Assembly: GCF_900110105.1 (NCBI RefSeq) | Contig: NZ_FOCL01000001.1 | Location: forward strand, 186,001-250,000 | Length of the DNA stretch: 64,000 nucleotides | From: Mucilaginibacter gossypiicola | GTDB taxonomy: Bacteria > Bacteroidota > Bacteroidia > Sphingobacteriales > Sphingobacteriaceae | Reading direction: 5' to 3' | In this document: in pieces, positions 9,636 through 18,756 of the stretch | How positions within the stretch are numbered: the first letter of the stretch is position 1 | Layout of the letters: each line of letters opens with the position of its first letter | Notes under the pieces: generated by a model | The model's input: the letters and a program-made list of their open reading frames with translations, nothing else | Told to the model about the DNA's origin: nothing | The model's database searches: none | Position numbers and translations under genes: made by a program

Positions 9636-10631
9636 ATGGAACATCACAAAAATCAACCATCAACTGTAATCCTCGTTACCGGCGCCCGTGGGCAGATTGG
9701 CACGGAGCTCGTTGCCGCTTTAAGAAAGGTTTACGGCCGGAAACAAGTAATCGCTACCGACCTGCATGATGCCGCAGCAATACCGGATCAGCAGCGACCA
9801 TATCATCAGTTAAATGTATTGGATAAAGATGACCTGGAAAGCCTGGTTGTTACTTATGGCGTAACCCAAATTTATCATTTGGCGGCTACTTTATCTGCCA
9901 AAGGAGAAGAAGCACCACTTAAAGCATGGCACCTGAATATGCAAAGCCTGCTTAATATATTGGAAGTAGCTAAAGATCATAAATTGGATAAAGTGTTTTG
10001 GCCAAGCAGTATTGCCGTATTTGGCCCGTCAACAGCCCGTAAAATAAGTCCGCAGGATGCGTTGCTCGACCCTCAAACAGTTTACGGGATCAGCAAAGAA
10101 GCTGGCGAACAATGGTGTGCTTATTACAGGGAGCATTACGGGCTGGACGTACGCAGCCTGCGGTATCCCGGGTTGATCAGTTATAGCGCTCCGGCTGGTG
10201 GTGGTACTACTGATTATGCTGTGGCTATATTCCACGAAGCTTTACAAAACGGTTCTTACGAATGTTATCTGAACCCGGATACTGCATTGCCTATGATGTA
10301 TATGGATGATGCGGTAAGGGCTACACTCGAATTGATGAACGCACCAAAAGAAGCCCTCAAAGAGCGCGGTGCTTATAATATAGGTGCATTAAGTTTTACC
10401 CCTGCCGAACTTGCAATAGCGTTGAAAATGCATATCCCCGACTTTACCATCAGCTATAATGCAGACAAGCGCCAGTCCATCGCAAATTCATGGCCGGCCG
10501 GCGTTGATGATGCCGTAGCAAGGCATGACTGGAACTGGCAGCCAGAATACGATTTGACAGCAATGACCAAAGACATGTTTGATCACCTGGAGCCGGTTTA
10601 TAAAAACAGCAATGCAGCAACTATGAGTTAA
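9636..10631 (+). CDS. tdh: NAD-dependent epimerase/dehydratase-type L-threonine 3-dehydrogenase
   Basis: Extended short-chain dehydrogenase of 331 residues. The Rossmann motif 'TGARGQIGTEL' at the N-terminus, 'YHLAATLSAKGE', the 'SSIAVFGPS' segment and the YxxxK catalytic pair in 'VYGISKEAGEQW' match the SDR-type threonine 3-dehydrogenases of Bacteroidota and animals, as does 'RSLRYPGLISY'. Predicted reaction: L-threonine + NAD+ to 2-amino-3-ketobutyrate, on the way to glycine and acetyl-CoA. The usual partner ligase gene is not adjacent. An Lrp-family regulator is divergent upstream. Another NAD-dependent sugar epimerase is the alternative, judged less likely. Confidence 0.83.
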   Translation: MEHHKNQPSTVILVTGARGQIGTELVAALRKVYGRKQVIATDLHDAAAIPDQQRPYHQLNVLDKDDLESLVVTYGVTQIYHLAATLSAKGEEAPLKAWHLNMQSLLNILEVAKDHKLDKVFWPSSIAVFGPSTARKISPQDALLDPQTVYGISKEAGEQWCAYYREHYGLDVRSLRYPGLISYSAPAGGGTTDYAVAIFHEALQNGSYECYLNPDTALPMMYMDDAVRATLELMNAPKEALKERGAYNIGALSFTPAELAIALKMHIPDFTISYNADKRQSIANSWPAGVDDAVARHDWNWQPEYDLTAMTKDMFDHLEPVYKNSNAATMS

Positions 10632-10642
10632 ACGAAGGCCTA

Positions 10643-11500
10643 ATGAGAGACCTGAATATTACCCAATCAATCACCGCAAGGGATGCTGCGTCGCTGGAGA
10701 AATATTTTAGCGAGATTGCCCGTGAACCAACTATTAATGCGGAAGAAGAAGTTTTGCTGGCCGGAAAGATCCGGCAGGGAGACCTATCGGCTTTGCATAA
10801 GTTGGTAAAGGCTAATCTGCGGTTTGTGGTATCGGTCGCAAAAAAATATCAGCATCAGGGCATGCCCATGGGCGATTTGATAAGCGAAGGTAATTTAGGC
10901 TTACTTGAAGCGGCGAAGCGTTTTGATGAAACCCGCGGTTTCAAGTTTATATCGTATGCTGTTTGGTGGATCAGGCAGCGCATTATGGAAGCACTCCTTG
11001 ATAAAACACGCATGATCCGGCTGCCTGCCAACCAGGTAGATATGATTGTTCACGTTAACAGGGCAACAGGTGTTTTGGAGCAACAGCTCGAACGGCTGCC
11101 TGTTCAGGATGAGATAGCTGCATTTTTGGAAACTGCTGAGTGGAAGGTAAAAGAGGCGCTGTATGTAGCTCCTTTTACGCATTCGTATGATAAAGCAGAT
11201 TCGGCCAGCGATGACGGTTATAGTTTGCTTGATCGTTTACAGGTTGATGAACCGGGAGCTGAAGGCTTTTTGGAGACATCACAACTTAAACAACAACTTG
11301 ATGATTTACTTGCCAGGTTGAATGGTGCCGAACGGTCGGTTATATTTTATCATTATGGCCTGGACGGGCACAGTGAACTTTCTGCCCCCGAAATTGGTAA
11401 CCGGCTTGGGGTTAGCGCAGAAAGGGTGAGGCAACTAAGGAACCGCGCAATCACCAAGCTTCAGGAAAACGCCCGGCTTCAAAAGTTTGAAATCTATTAG
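10643..11500 (+). CDS. Group-2 (RpoD-like) RNA polymerase sigma-70 factor
   Basis: Sigma factor of 285 residues with regions 1.2 ('SLEKYFSEIAREP'), 2 ('ANLRFVVSVAKKYQHQG', 'GFKFISYAVWWIRQRI'), 3, and 4 ('LGVSAERVRQLRNRAI'). Size and layout match the short primary sigma of Bacteroidota, but the region 3 segment ('RMIRLPANQVDMIVHVNRAT') and the helix after region 2.4 differ from the primary factor as I remember it, so this is probably an alternative paralogue. It follows the dehydrogenase gene by 11 bases and may be read through from it. Target promoters are unknown. Confidence 0.88.
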   Translation: MRDLNITQSITARDAASLEKYFSEIAREPTINAEEEVLLAGKIRQGDLSALHKLVKANLRFVVSVAKKYQHQGMPMGDLISEGNLGLLEAAKRFDETRGFKFISYAVWWIRQRIMEALLDKTRMIRLPANQVDMIVHVNRATGVLEQQLERLPVQDEIAAFLETAEWKVKEALYVAPFTHSYDKADSASDDGYSLLDRLQVDEPGAEGFLETSQLKQQLDDLLARLNGAERSVIFYHYGLDGHSELSAPEIGNRLGVSAERVRQLRNRAITKLQENARLQKFEIY

Positions 11501-11602
11501 TATTCAGAACTTTACTGTGGCTTTCTTATCGACCAACCTCATCTGTTTAATTGGGGATTCAAATCCTGCAGTAACTGCATCTAATTACAGCTTTTTTGTT
11601 TG

Positions 11603-11614
11603 GCAAACGTTTGC
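11603..11614. promoter_or_regulatory. LacI/PurR-type operator upstream of the GH35 gene
   Basis: GCAAACGTTTGC is a perfect 12-base palindrome with the central CG step typical of LacI-family operators and near identical to the PurR/CcpA-type consensus. It lies about 120 bases before the beta-galactosidase start. A LacI-type regulator gene is present at 25682-26695, though a link between the two is only a guess. Confidence 0.62.
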
Positions 11615-11735
11615 GTTAAATTAAGATCGCCGGAAATTAGGCATTCCTATTTAAGCTTTATAATTTAGGGGCTCGTAAACATAGCGGTCGGTATAATTAT
11701 ACATGATCTATCATGAGTCAACTCTACAAATGCAA

Positions 11736-13592
11736 ATGAAAAAAGCACTTCTCTCTTTATTCCTTTTAATCCTCATTATTTCACAGGCTTTTAGCCAGGC
11801 AAAACACACTTTTAAAATTGCCGATGGTAATTTTATTTACGATGGAAAACCAATCCAGATCCACTCCGGCGAAATGCATTTTGCAAGGATCCCAAAGGCT
11901 TACTGGAAACAGCGCCTGCAGATGCTTCGCGCAATGGGCATGAATGCCGTTGCAACCTACGTTTTCTGGAACCATCATGAAGTTAGTCCGGGTGTTTGGG
12001 ATTTTAAAACTGATAACCGCGATATTCGCGAGTTTATAAAAACAGCACAGCAGGAGGGCCTGATGGTGATATTAAGACCGGGGCCTTATGCCTGTGCCGA
12101 ATGGGAATTTGGGGGATATCCTTGGTGGCTGCAAAATGACAAACAACTGGTTATCCGCAGCAAAAATGATCGCTTTCTGGATTCTTGCAAAACGTACATT
12201 AACCAGTTAATGAGCCAGGTTAAAGACCTGCAAATAACTCACGGAGGGCCTATAATCATGGTTCAGGCCGAAAATGAATTTGGATCATATGTGGCGCAGC
12301 GCAAGGACGTGCCGCTTGCCGATCATAAAATCTATAGTGCCGCTATAAAAGATTTACTTTTAAAAGCCGGTGTTGACGTACCTCTGTTTACTTCAGATGG
12401 TGACTGGCTGTTTCAAGGCGGCGTAATTCAAGGCGCATTGCCAACAGCTAACGGAGAAGGGGATACCAAAAACCTGAAGAAGCTTATTAATCAATATAAC
12501 GATGGAAAAGGCCCATACATGGTGGCCGAATATTATCCAGGCTGGCTTGACCACTGGGGTGAGAAGTTTGAGAAAGTGTCAGAGACTTCAGTAATTAAAG
12601 ACCTGGAGAAATACCTGAAAGATACTGTGTCATTTAATGTTTACATGGCACATGGCGGTACCAATTTTGGTTTTACAAGCGGTGCCAATTATAGCAAAGA
12701 GCATCAGATTCAACCGGATATTACCAGTTACGATTACGATGCCCCAATCAGTGAAGCCGGATGGGTTACACCTAAATTTACGGCTATCCGTAACCTGATG
12801 AAGAAATATGCGGCTTATTCAATTCCTGAAGTGCCTGCATCAATCCCTGTGATCCAGATCCCTGCTATTAAACTTACTAAAACTGCCGATTTGCTGGAAT
12901 TTGCAAAAAATCAGCAAGCCGTAGAAAGCGATACCCCGCAAACATTCGAAACGCTTAACCAGGGGCACGGCTATGTATTATACAGCCGCAAGTTTACACA
13001 ACCCATTAGTGGTACTTTAAATCTGGAAGGATTAAGAGATTATGCAACGATTTATGTAAACGGTGAAAGAGTTGGCGAGGTTAACAGGCAAGGCAATAAA
13101 TTTACATGCCCGATAAATATTCCATTTAATGCCCGTTTGGATATCTTGGTTGAAAATCTTGGCCGCATCAATTACGGTGGCGAAATCATTCACAACCTAA
13201 AAGGTATTATCAGCCCGGTAAAAATTGATGATCATGAAATTACCGGTAACTGGCAAATGTACAAGCTGCCTATGGATAAGGTTCCGGCACTTACGACAGG
13301 AACAACAAATACAACCGGTAACCCGACACTTTACCAGGGAACATTTGACCTCAGCAAACTGGGTGATACCTTCCTGGATATGAAAAACTGGGGTAAAGGT
13401 ATTGTATTTGTAAACGGTATTAACATCGGCCGCTATTGGAAGATTGGTCCGCAACAAACATTATACCTGCCGGGCTGCTGGCTTAAAAAAGGAGCAAATA
13501 GTATCGTTGTACTTGATCAATTAAATGATACTAAACAAACAGAGATTAATACCGTAACTGTGCCTGTATTAGATGGCCCGGTAATCAAATAA
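11736..13592 (+). CDS. Secreted GH35 beta-galactosidase
   Basis: Glycoside hydrolase family 35 enzyme of 618 residues from ATG 11736, where a clean signal peptide begins (ATGs at 11730 and 11703 are in frame but add unlikely residues). Hydrolyses terminal beta-galactosides, such as those on plant galactans or xyloglucan, with retention. The TIM barrel includes 'SGEMHFARIPKAYW', 'RPGPYACAEWEFGGYPWWL', acid/base Glu in 'QAENEFGS' (about E181) and nucleophile Glu in 'MVAEYYPGW' (about E265). C-terminal jelly-roll domains end with 'NWGKGIVFVNGINIGRYW', a family hallmark. It stands alone, with a LacI-type operator upstream and a terminator after it. Confidence 0.95.
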   Translation: MKKALLSLFLLILIISQAFSQAKHTFKIADGNFIYDGKPIQIHSGEMHFARIPKAYWKQRLQMLRAMGMNAVATYVFWNHHEVSPGVWDFKTDNRDIREFIKTAQQEGLMVILRPGPYACAEWEFGGYPWWLQNDKQLVIRSKNDRFLDSCKTYINQLMSQVKDLQITHGGPIIMVQAENEFGSYVAQRKDVPLADHKIYSAAIKDLLLKAGVDVPLFTSDGDWLFQGGVIQGALPTANGEGDTKNLKKLINQYNDGKGPYMVAEYYPGWLDHWGEKFEKVSETSVIKDLEKYLKDTVSFNVYMAHGGTNFGFTSGANYSKEHQIQPDITSYDYDAPISEAGWVTPKFTAIRNLMKKYAAYSIPEVPASIPVIQIPAIKLTKTADLLEFAKNQQAVESDTPQTFETLNQGHGYVLYSRKFTQPISGTLNLEGLRDYATIYVNGERVGEVNRQGNKFTCPINIPFNARLDILVENLGRINYGGEIIHNLKGIISPVKIDDHEITGNWQMYKLPMDKVPALTTGTTNTTGNPTLYQGTFDLSKLGDTFLDMKNWGKGIVFVNGINIGRYWKIGPQQTLYLPGCWLKKGANSIVVLDQLNDTKQTEINTVTVPVLDGPVIK

Positions 13593-13619
13593 TATTCATT
13601 TAATTAATTGAATGCGATT

Positions 13620-13655
13620 AAAGGCGGCAGGAAAATCATTCTGCCGCCTTTTTTG
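13620..13655 (+). terminator. Intrinsic terminator after GH35
   Basis: Perfect 10-bp GC-rich stem (13621-13630 with 13641-13650), ten-base loop, then a T-run. The AAG start of the left arm also gives weak reverse activity. Confidence 0.93.
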
Positions 13656-13902
13656 TAATTGCTAATCAAGATAATTTAGGGTTGACTTTAACTATTACTA
13701 CTTATACCCGATTGTAAATTTAACCTATTGTTTATATCAATCGATATGCAATAATAATAGTTCAAAATATTCGTATGGGTTGTTATATTCACACTTTATT
13801 ATGAAAATCCCTAAGCCGGTTATGGAAAATTAAGCGTATTCCCTAATCTAAAACGAAACAAATTTATTGGCTTTTGATTTTCATAATAAAGGCCGTAAGT
13901 CA
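13656..13902. other. Intergenic leader of the hybrid kinase gene
   Basis: About 250 bases of AT-rich sequence between the GH35 terminator and the kinase start. No ORF, hairpin or repeat stands out; the promoter of the kinase must lie here but I cannot assign a convincing TTTG / TAnnTTTG pair. Confidence 0.4.
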
Positions 13903-16272
13903 ATGAGGATCAGCAGAGTTCTATATATCGCGTTTGTTTTATTGATCGGAACCGTTGCACGGGTATCTGCACAAACTAATTATGTAGCAGCGGTTCACGG
14001 TATATTAGATCTGCGCAGCAAACCTATCAACGATAAAATTGAGCTTACCGGGAATTGGTTGTTTTATTGGAACCAGTTGCTAAGCCCCAGTGATACGGAT
14101 GTTATTAAAGACAGGCTGCTGGTTGAGTTTCCTTTTAAATGGAACGGCTATACCTGGAGAGGGAAAAAATTACCTGCGTTTGGTTATGGAACCTATAGGC
14201 TTAAAGTTTTACTGCCTCAAAAGCATGGTGTTTTAAAATTGGCGATGCCAGATGTTTACAGCGCCTACAGGCTTTATATTAACAGTAAATTATCGTCATC
14301 AAACGGAAAGGTTACCACTTCCGAAAAGGGTTTTGAAGCGCATTGGGAGTATCATGCTATCGACTTGCCCAATAGTGATACTATTAATATAACATTGCAA
14401 ATTTCCAATTTCATACACAGTAAAGGTGGTATCGGCAAGCCCATATTCATAGGCCCCGCAGATAGAATTGATCTTGCCAGGCATAGGGCAGAGGGTATTG
14501 ACCTGATGCTGACGGGCTGTTTAATGATGGGAGGGTTATTTTTTCTTGGTTTGTATTTGTTGGGCAGCCGGGATAAAGCCATTTTACTTTTTGCCCTCTT
14601 CTCAATGGTTTATAGTTACCGGATCATCGGTACGGATAATTATGTACTGCATACTTTATTGCCTGATATTAACTGGTACATAACGGCAAGACTGGAATAT
14701 ATGAGCTTATTTTTAGGAATAGGTTTGTTTGGCCTTTACACATTATACTTATACCCTGCAGATGTAAACAGCCGGGTAGTTAATGTCATTAATGGTATAA
14801 GCTTTTCATTTACCTTAATGACATTGTTCAGCCCTGCTTTGATTTTTACTCAGTTGGTAAACCCCTTTTTAGTGGTGATGCTTTTTTGCCTCGTTTATAT
14901 TCCTTACGTGTACTCAAAAGCATGGCGCAACAACCGGCCGGGGTCTGTTTATGCTTTGATGAGCGCATTTGCTTTAATGTCGGTATTTGGTATTTCTCTT
15001 TTTCACTACTGGGCGTTAATACCTCCTTTGCAGTTGGTTAGTTTTTTTGGTTATATCGCATTTTTCTTTTTGCAATCGCTTGTTCTGGCGCATAGGGTAT
15101 CATTTGTGTTGAAAAAGGCAAAGGCCGAAGCTGAGCAGGGGTTAAAGGTTAAAAGCGAATTTCTAAGTACGATGAGCCATGAGATTCGAACACCACTAAA
15201 TTCGGTAATAGGCATGAGCCATCTGCTGCTCAGGAACGAGCCGCGAAAAGATCAAATCGAACATCTGGATGTCATGCTTTTTTCGGCTAATAACCTTTTG
15301 GCGATAGTGAACGATGTGCTTGATTATAACAAAATAGAGGCAGGTAAAATTACCTTCGAACACATAGAGATGGATCTGGCTGCTATTGCACGTAATGTGG
15401 TAGGCGGTTTACAAACAGCAGCTCATGATAAGGGTATTGCACTGAGGCTTGATTTTGATAAAAAACTGAAGCACAAACTGCTTGGCGACCCCACCCGGTT
15501 ATCGCAGGTGATTAGCAATCTTGTTCATAACGCCATCAAATTTACTCCAAGCGGCGAGGTGGTATTAGGGATGGAGGTGAAGGAGCAAACCGATACGACT
15601 GCTACGTTAATGGTGTTTGTGAAAGATACAGGTATCGGTATCCCCCGTGGCAAACAGAAATTAATATTTGAACGCTTTACCCAGGCCGATTCATCTATAT
15701 CAAGAAGTTTTGGGGGAACAGGCTTAGGTCTTGCCATCAGCAAAAAAATATTGGAATTACAGGATTCGTCTTTGCAATTGATTAGTGAGGAAGGAGTGGG
15801 GTCGATATTTTACTTTATTCAAACCTTTGAAAAAGGCGACGATATACCCGAAGCAGTTAATGTTAACGTTAAGCAAGATGCGGCGGATAAGCTTCTTGAC
15901 GGAATCTCTATTTTGCTGGTTGATGATAACCCCATGAATGTGCTGGTAGCCCAAACTTATCTAAAGCGCTGGGGCGCCACTACCGATGTAGCAACCAACG
16001 GTCAGGAAGCACTTGACAAGTTGGATACATCAAAGCATCGTTTGGTGTTGATGGATTTACAAATGCCTGTTATGGATGGCTATGAGTCCACAAAAAAAAT
16101 GAGATTGAACGGAGTAAATATCCCTATTATAGCGCTCACCGCCAATCTTCCTAAGGACGTGGAAGACGAAGCTTATAATACAGGCTTTGACGACATCGTA
16201 ATGAAGCCATTTTTACCCGACGAATTGCATAGCAAGGTGCTGCACTACGTTTTTAAGCAGGAGCACGCCTGA
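13903..16272 (+). CDS. Hybrid sensor histidine kinase with 7TMR-DISM-like sensor and C-terminal receiver
   Basis: Membrane kinase of 789 residues from ATG 13903 (a TTG at 13867 is in frame but precedes the signal peptide poorly). Order: signal peptide; periplasmic jelly-roll sensor of the 7TMR-DISMED2 kind (about 20-195); seven hydrophobic helices (about 205-405); HisKA with phospho-acceptor His426 in 'MSHEIRTPLN'; HATPase with 'NLVHNAIKFT', 'DTGIGIP' and 'GGTGLGLAIS'; and a receiver with Asp718 in 'VLMDLQMPVMDGYES'. No DNA-binding output, so it must pass phosphate to another protein or act by allostery. The sensor suggests detection of a carbohydrate or small solute. Transcribed alone between GH35 and the TonB/ECF operon. 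Confidence 0.94.
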   Translation: MRISRVLYIAFVLLIGTVARVSAQTNYVAAVHGILDLRSKPINDKIELTGNWLFYWNQLLSPSDTDVIKDRLLVEFPFKWNGYTWRGKKLPAFGYGTYRLKVLLPQKHGVLKLAMPDVYSAYRLYINSKLSSSNGKVTTSEKGFEAHWEYHAIDLPNSDTINITLQISNFIHSKGGIGKPIFIGPADRIDLARHRAEGIDLMLTGCLMMGGLFFLGLYLLGSRDKAILLFALFSMVYSYRIIGTDNYVLHTLLPDINWYITARLEYMSLFLGIGLFGLYTLYLYPADVNSRVVNVINGISFSFTLMTLFSPALIFTQLVNPFLVVMLFCLVYIPYVYSKAWRNNRPGSVYALMSAFALMSVFGISLFHYWALIPPLQLVSFFGYIAFFFLQSLVLAHRVSFVLKKAKAEAEQGLKVKSEFLSTMSHEIRTPLNSVIGMSHLLLRNEPRKDQIEHLDVMLFSANNLLAIVNDVLDYNKIEAGKITFEHIEMDLAAIARNVVGGLQTAAHDKGIALRLDFDKKLKHKLLGDPTRLSQVISNLVHNAIKFTPSGEVVLGMEVKEQTDTTATLMVFVKDTGIGIPRGKQKLIFERFTQADSSISRSFGGTGLGLAISKKILELQDSSLQLISEEGVGSIFYFIQTFEKGDDIPEAVNVNVKQDAADKLLDGISILLVDDNPMNVLVAQTYLKRWGATTDVATNGQEALDKLDTSKHRLVLMDLQMPVMDGYESTKKMRLNGVNIPIIALTANLPKDVEDEAYNTGFDDIVMKPFLPDELHSKVLHYVFKQEHA

Positions 16273-16326
16273 AAAAATCTTAAGTGTCTTAATTTGACAT
16301 CTGAATAAAAATTTAATTTGCTCATA

Positions 16327-16352
16327 GGGGTAAAATAATCCTGGCGTGTTTC
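16327..16352 (+). promoter_or_regulatory. Candidate ECF-sigma promoter ahead of the TonB/ECF/FecR operon
   Basis: GGGGTAA at 16327-16333 and CGTGTTTC at 16345-16352, close upstream of the operon's first ATG (16371), resemble the -35/-10 pair of auto-regulated Bacteroidota ECF operons. The 11-base spacing is shorter than I would expect, so this is tentative. Confidence 0.3.
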
Positions 16353-16370
16353 AGGGGAAATTTTACTTAA

Positions 16371-18752
16371 ATGAACAAGTTATCCTCCTTATTACTTTTA
16401 TTTATTTTACTGGTCAAGGGCTATAAAGTCACGGCCCAGGTCAAACCCGGCGGAGCAACTTTTACCCAAACCATAAAAGGTACAGTTGTTGAAAAAAGCT
16501 CAAAGCTGACCATGCCGGGTGTAACCGTGAAAGTTGTTTCTATACAACCCGAAAGAGCAGGCATTACCGATGCAAATGGTGTTTTTCATATCACTCAGGT
16601 ACCTATCGGCAGGCAGATAGTTGAAATCAGTTACGCGGGTTACAATAAAGTGGTATTATCAGATGTGCTGGTAACAACCGGTAAAGAAATTGAACTGAAC
16701 GTGGAGCTGGAAACGGCCAACACTCAGCTTAGCGAAGTAGTTGTAAGCGCCACATCCAACAAACGCCCTATTAATTCAATGGCGATGGCCAGCGGCAGGT
16801 CATTCTCGCCCGAAGAAACTAACCGTTATGCCGGTGCCCTTTTTGATCCGGCGCGTATGGCGCAGGGCTTTGCAGGCGTGGTAGCAGGCGGCGATAATAA
16901 CGAGATTATTGTGCGCGGCAATTCGCCCAAAAGTTTGCAATGGCGTTTGGAGGGTATAGAGATCATCAGCCCTAACCATTTTAATAATGAAGGCTCGGCA
17001 GGTGGTGGGGTGAGTATGCTTAATTCAACCGTGATTGGTACATCTGATTTTTATACAGGTGCGCTTGCTGCCGAATATAACAACGCCACAGCAGGTGTTT
17101 TTGACCTGCGTTTCAGAAAAGGCAATACAGATAAACGCGAATATACTTTTACTGCCGGTGTGCTTGGACTTGGCGCAACCATGGAAGGGCCGTTTGTTAA
17201 GGGAGGAAATGCCTCTTATTTAGTCAGCTATCGCTATTCCACACTTGGTTTGCTTAAAGCTGTAGGTGTTGATGTATCTGATTCAGGTATCCCGCAATAC
17301 CAGGATTTATCTTTTAATCTTGTTTTCCCGACAAAAAGCATGGGTACGTTCTCTGTATTTGGCGTAGGCGGTGCGGGTAATGTAAATACCGATGCTAAAC
17401 GTGATACTACCAAATGGGACGAAAGAATGGATTCGTACGATCTTCGTTATAATTATAAAGCCGGAAGTGTTGGCCTGAAGAATATCTACATCGCCAATAA
17501 CAAGCTTAACTTCAGTAACATCATATCTTTCTCAGGCAGTCGTAATGCATCCAAGGTAGATAGTCTCACATCTAAATTTGAGCCGAGTTTATTGCAGAAA
17601 AATCATTATGATAATACAGCTGTCCGCTATGCCGGTATTGTAAACTATCGCTCCGGCGAAAATAATAACATTCGGGCTGGTTTAAACGCCGGTTTTCTCA
17701 CTTATAATTTATATGACCTGGAATACCAATATGATACACGGCAACTTAAGGAACTTTTAAACCAGAAAGGCAGCGTAGCAACTTTTGATGGTTTCATTCA
17801 AAACAAGCATGATTTTGGTAATAAGCTGAGTTTAAACACCGGCATCCATGTCAACTATTTTGATCTGAGCAAAACCTGGAGCTACGAACCAAGAGCCGGT
17901 TTAAACTGGTATGTTACATCTGATCAGGAAATATCTTTAGCGGCTGGTGCTTACAGCAGGCTCGAACCACTGTCTTTTTATTTTGCCAAAAGTGCCGAGT
18001 CTAATGATGCGGTAAGCACCAAGCTTTCGCCAACCAAATCAGCACAGTTGGTGCTAGGTTATGAGAAGTTATTTTCCGGTCACCTGAAATTTAAAACGGA
18101 GGCATACTATCAGCATTTGTATGATGTGCCCGTATCCAGCGATCCTGCTAATAATTTCTCGGTGCTTAATGTATCAGATAACTCTGCCATCAGCGGTACC
18201 GACTATCATTCGTTAGTGAACAAGGGAACCGGCAAAAACTATGGCATTGAGTTTTCTGTAGAGCGGTCGTTAAATAAAGGGTATTATTTTATGATCACCT
18301 CCTCTGTGTTCAATTCAAAATACAAAGCCCTGAGCGGGCAGGAATTTAATACCACATTTAACACCCAGTATGTAACTAACCTGGTAGCGGGGAAGGAATG
18401 GGCCACCGGGCCTAATCATAAAAACCTGTTCGGTTTAAACGGAAAGGTTATTTATGCAGGTGGCAGGAGGTATACACCTATTTTAGTTGATGAAACCTTT
18501 CAGCGTGATGAGCAGGTGATTGATCAGTCTAAAACCAACACATTAACTGCTGATCCCTATATTCGTGTCGATTTTTCGGCCAGCTACAGGATCAACAGCA
18601 AAAAAGTATCGCACTTTTTACTGCTCGATATCCAGAATCTGCTTAACAGGCGCAACAACACAGGTTTATTTTATAACCAGAGCAAGCGGATAATTGAGAA
18701 AAATAAATGGATAGGCATACTTCCAACTATTAATTACCGCATTGAGATTTAA
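16371..18752 (+). CDS. TonB-dependent receptor with carboxypeptidase-like N-terminal domain, no STN domain
   Basis: Outer-membrane receptor of 793 residues. A signal peptide (to about 23) is followed by a CarboxypepD_reg-like beta-sandwich (about 35-115: 'GVTVKVVSIQPERAGITDANGVF'), a plug domain ('NNEIIVRGNSPKSLQWRLEGIEI', about 175-235) and a 22-strand-type barrel ending 'LPTINYRIEI'. It is shorter than SusC proteins, has no SusD next to it, and so belongs to the wider TonB-receptor group. No STN signalling domain is visible, although an ECF sigma and a FecR gene follow 4 bases downstream; an STN domain is present on the last protein of the operon instead. Confidence 0.93.
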   Translation: MNKLSSLLLLFILLVKGYKVTAQVKPGGATFTQTIKGTVVEKSSKLTMPGVTVKVVSIQPERAGITDANGVFHITQVPIGRQIVEISYAGYNKVVLSDVLVTTGKEIELNVELETANTQLSEVVVSATSNKRPINSMAMASGRSFSPEETNRYAGALFDPARMAQGFAGVVAGGDNNEIIVRGNSPKSLQWRLEGIEIISPNHFNNEGSAGGGVSMLNSTVIGTSDFYTGALAAEYNNATAGVFDLRFRKGNTDKREYTFTAGVLGLGATMEGPFVKGGNASYLVSYRYSTLGLLKAVGVDVSDSGIPQYQDLSFNLVFPTKSMGTFSVFGVGGAGNVNTDAKRDTTKWDERMDSYDLRYNYKAGSVGLKNIYIANNKLNFSNIISFSGSRNASKVDSLTSKFEPSLLQKNHYDNTAVRYAGIVNYRSGENNNIRAGLNAGFLTYNLYDLEYQYDTRQLKELLNQKGSVATFDGFIQNKHDFGNKLSLNTGIHVNYFDLSKTWSYEPRAGLNWYVTSDQEISLAAGAYSRLEPLSFYFAKSAESNDAVSTKLSPTKSAQLVLGYEKLFSGHLKFKTEAYYQHLYDVPVSSDPANNFSVLNVSDNSAISGTDYHSLVNKGTGKNYGIEFSVERSLNKGYYFMITSSVFNSKYKALSGQEFNTTFNTQYVTNLVAGKEWATGPNHKNLFGLNGKVIYAGGRRYTPILVDETFQRDEQVIDQSKTNTLTADPYIRVDFSASYRINSKKVSHFLLLDIQNLLNRRNNTGLFYNQSKRIIEKNKWIGILPTINYRIEI

Positions 18753-18756
18753 TTGA

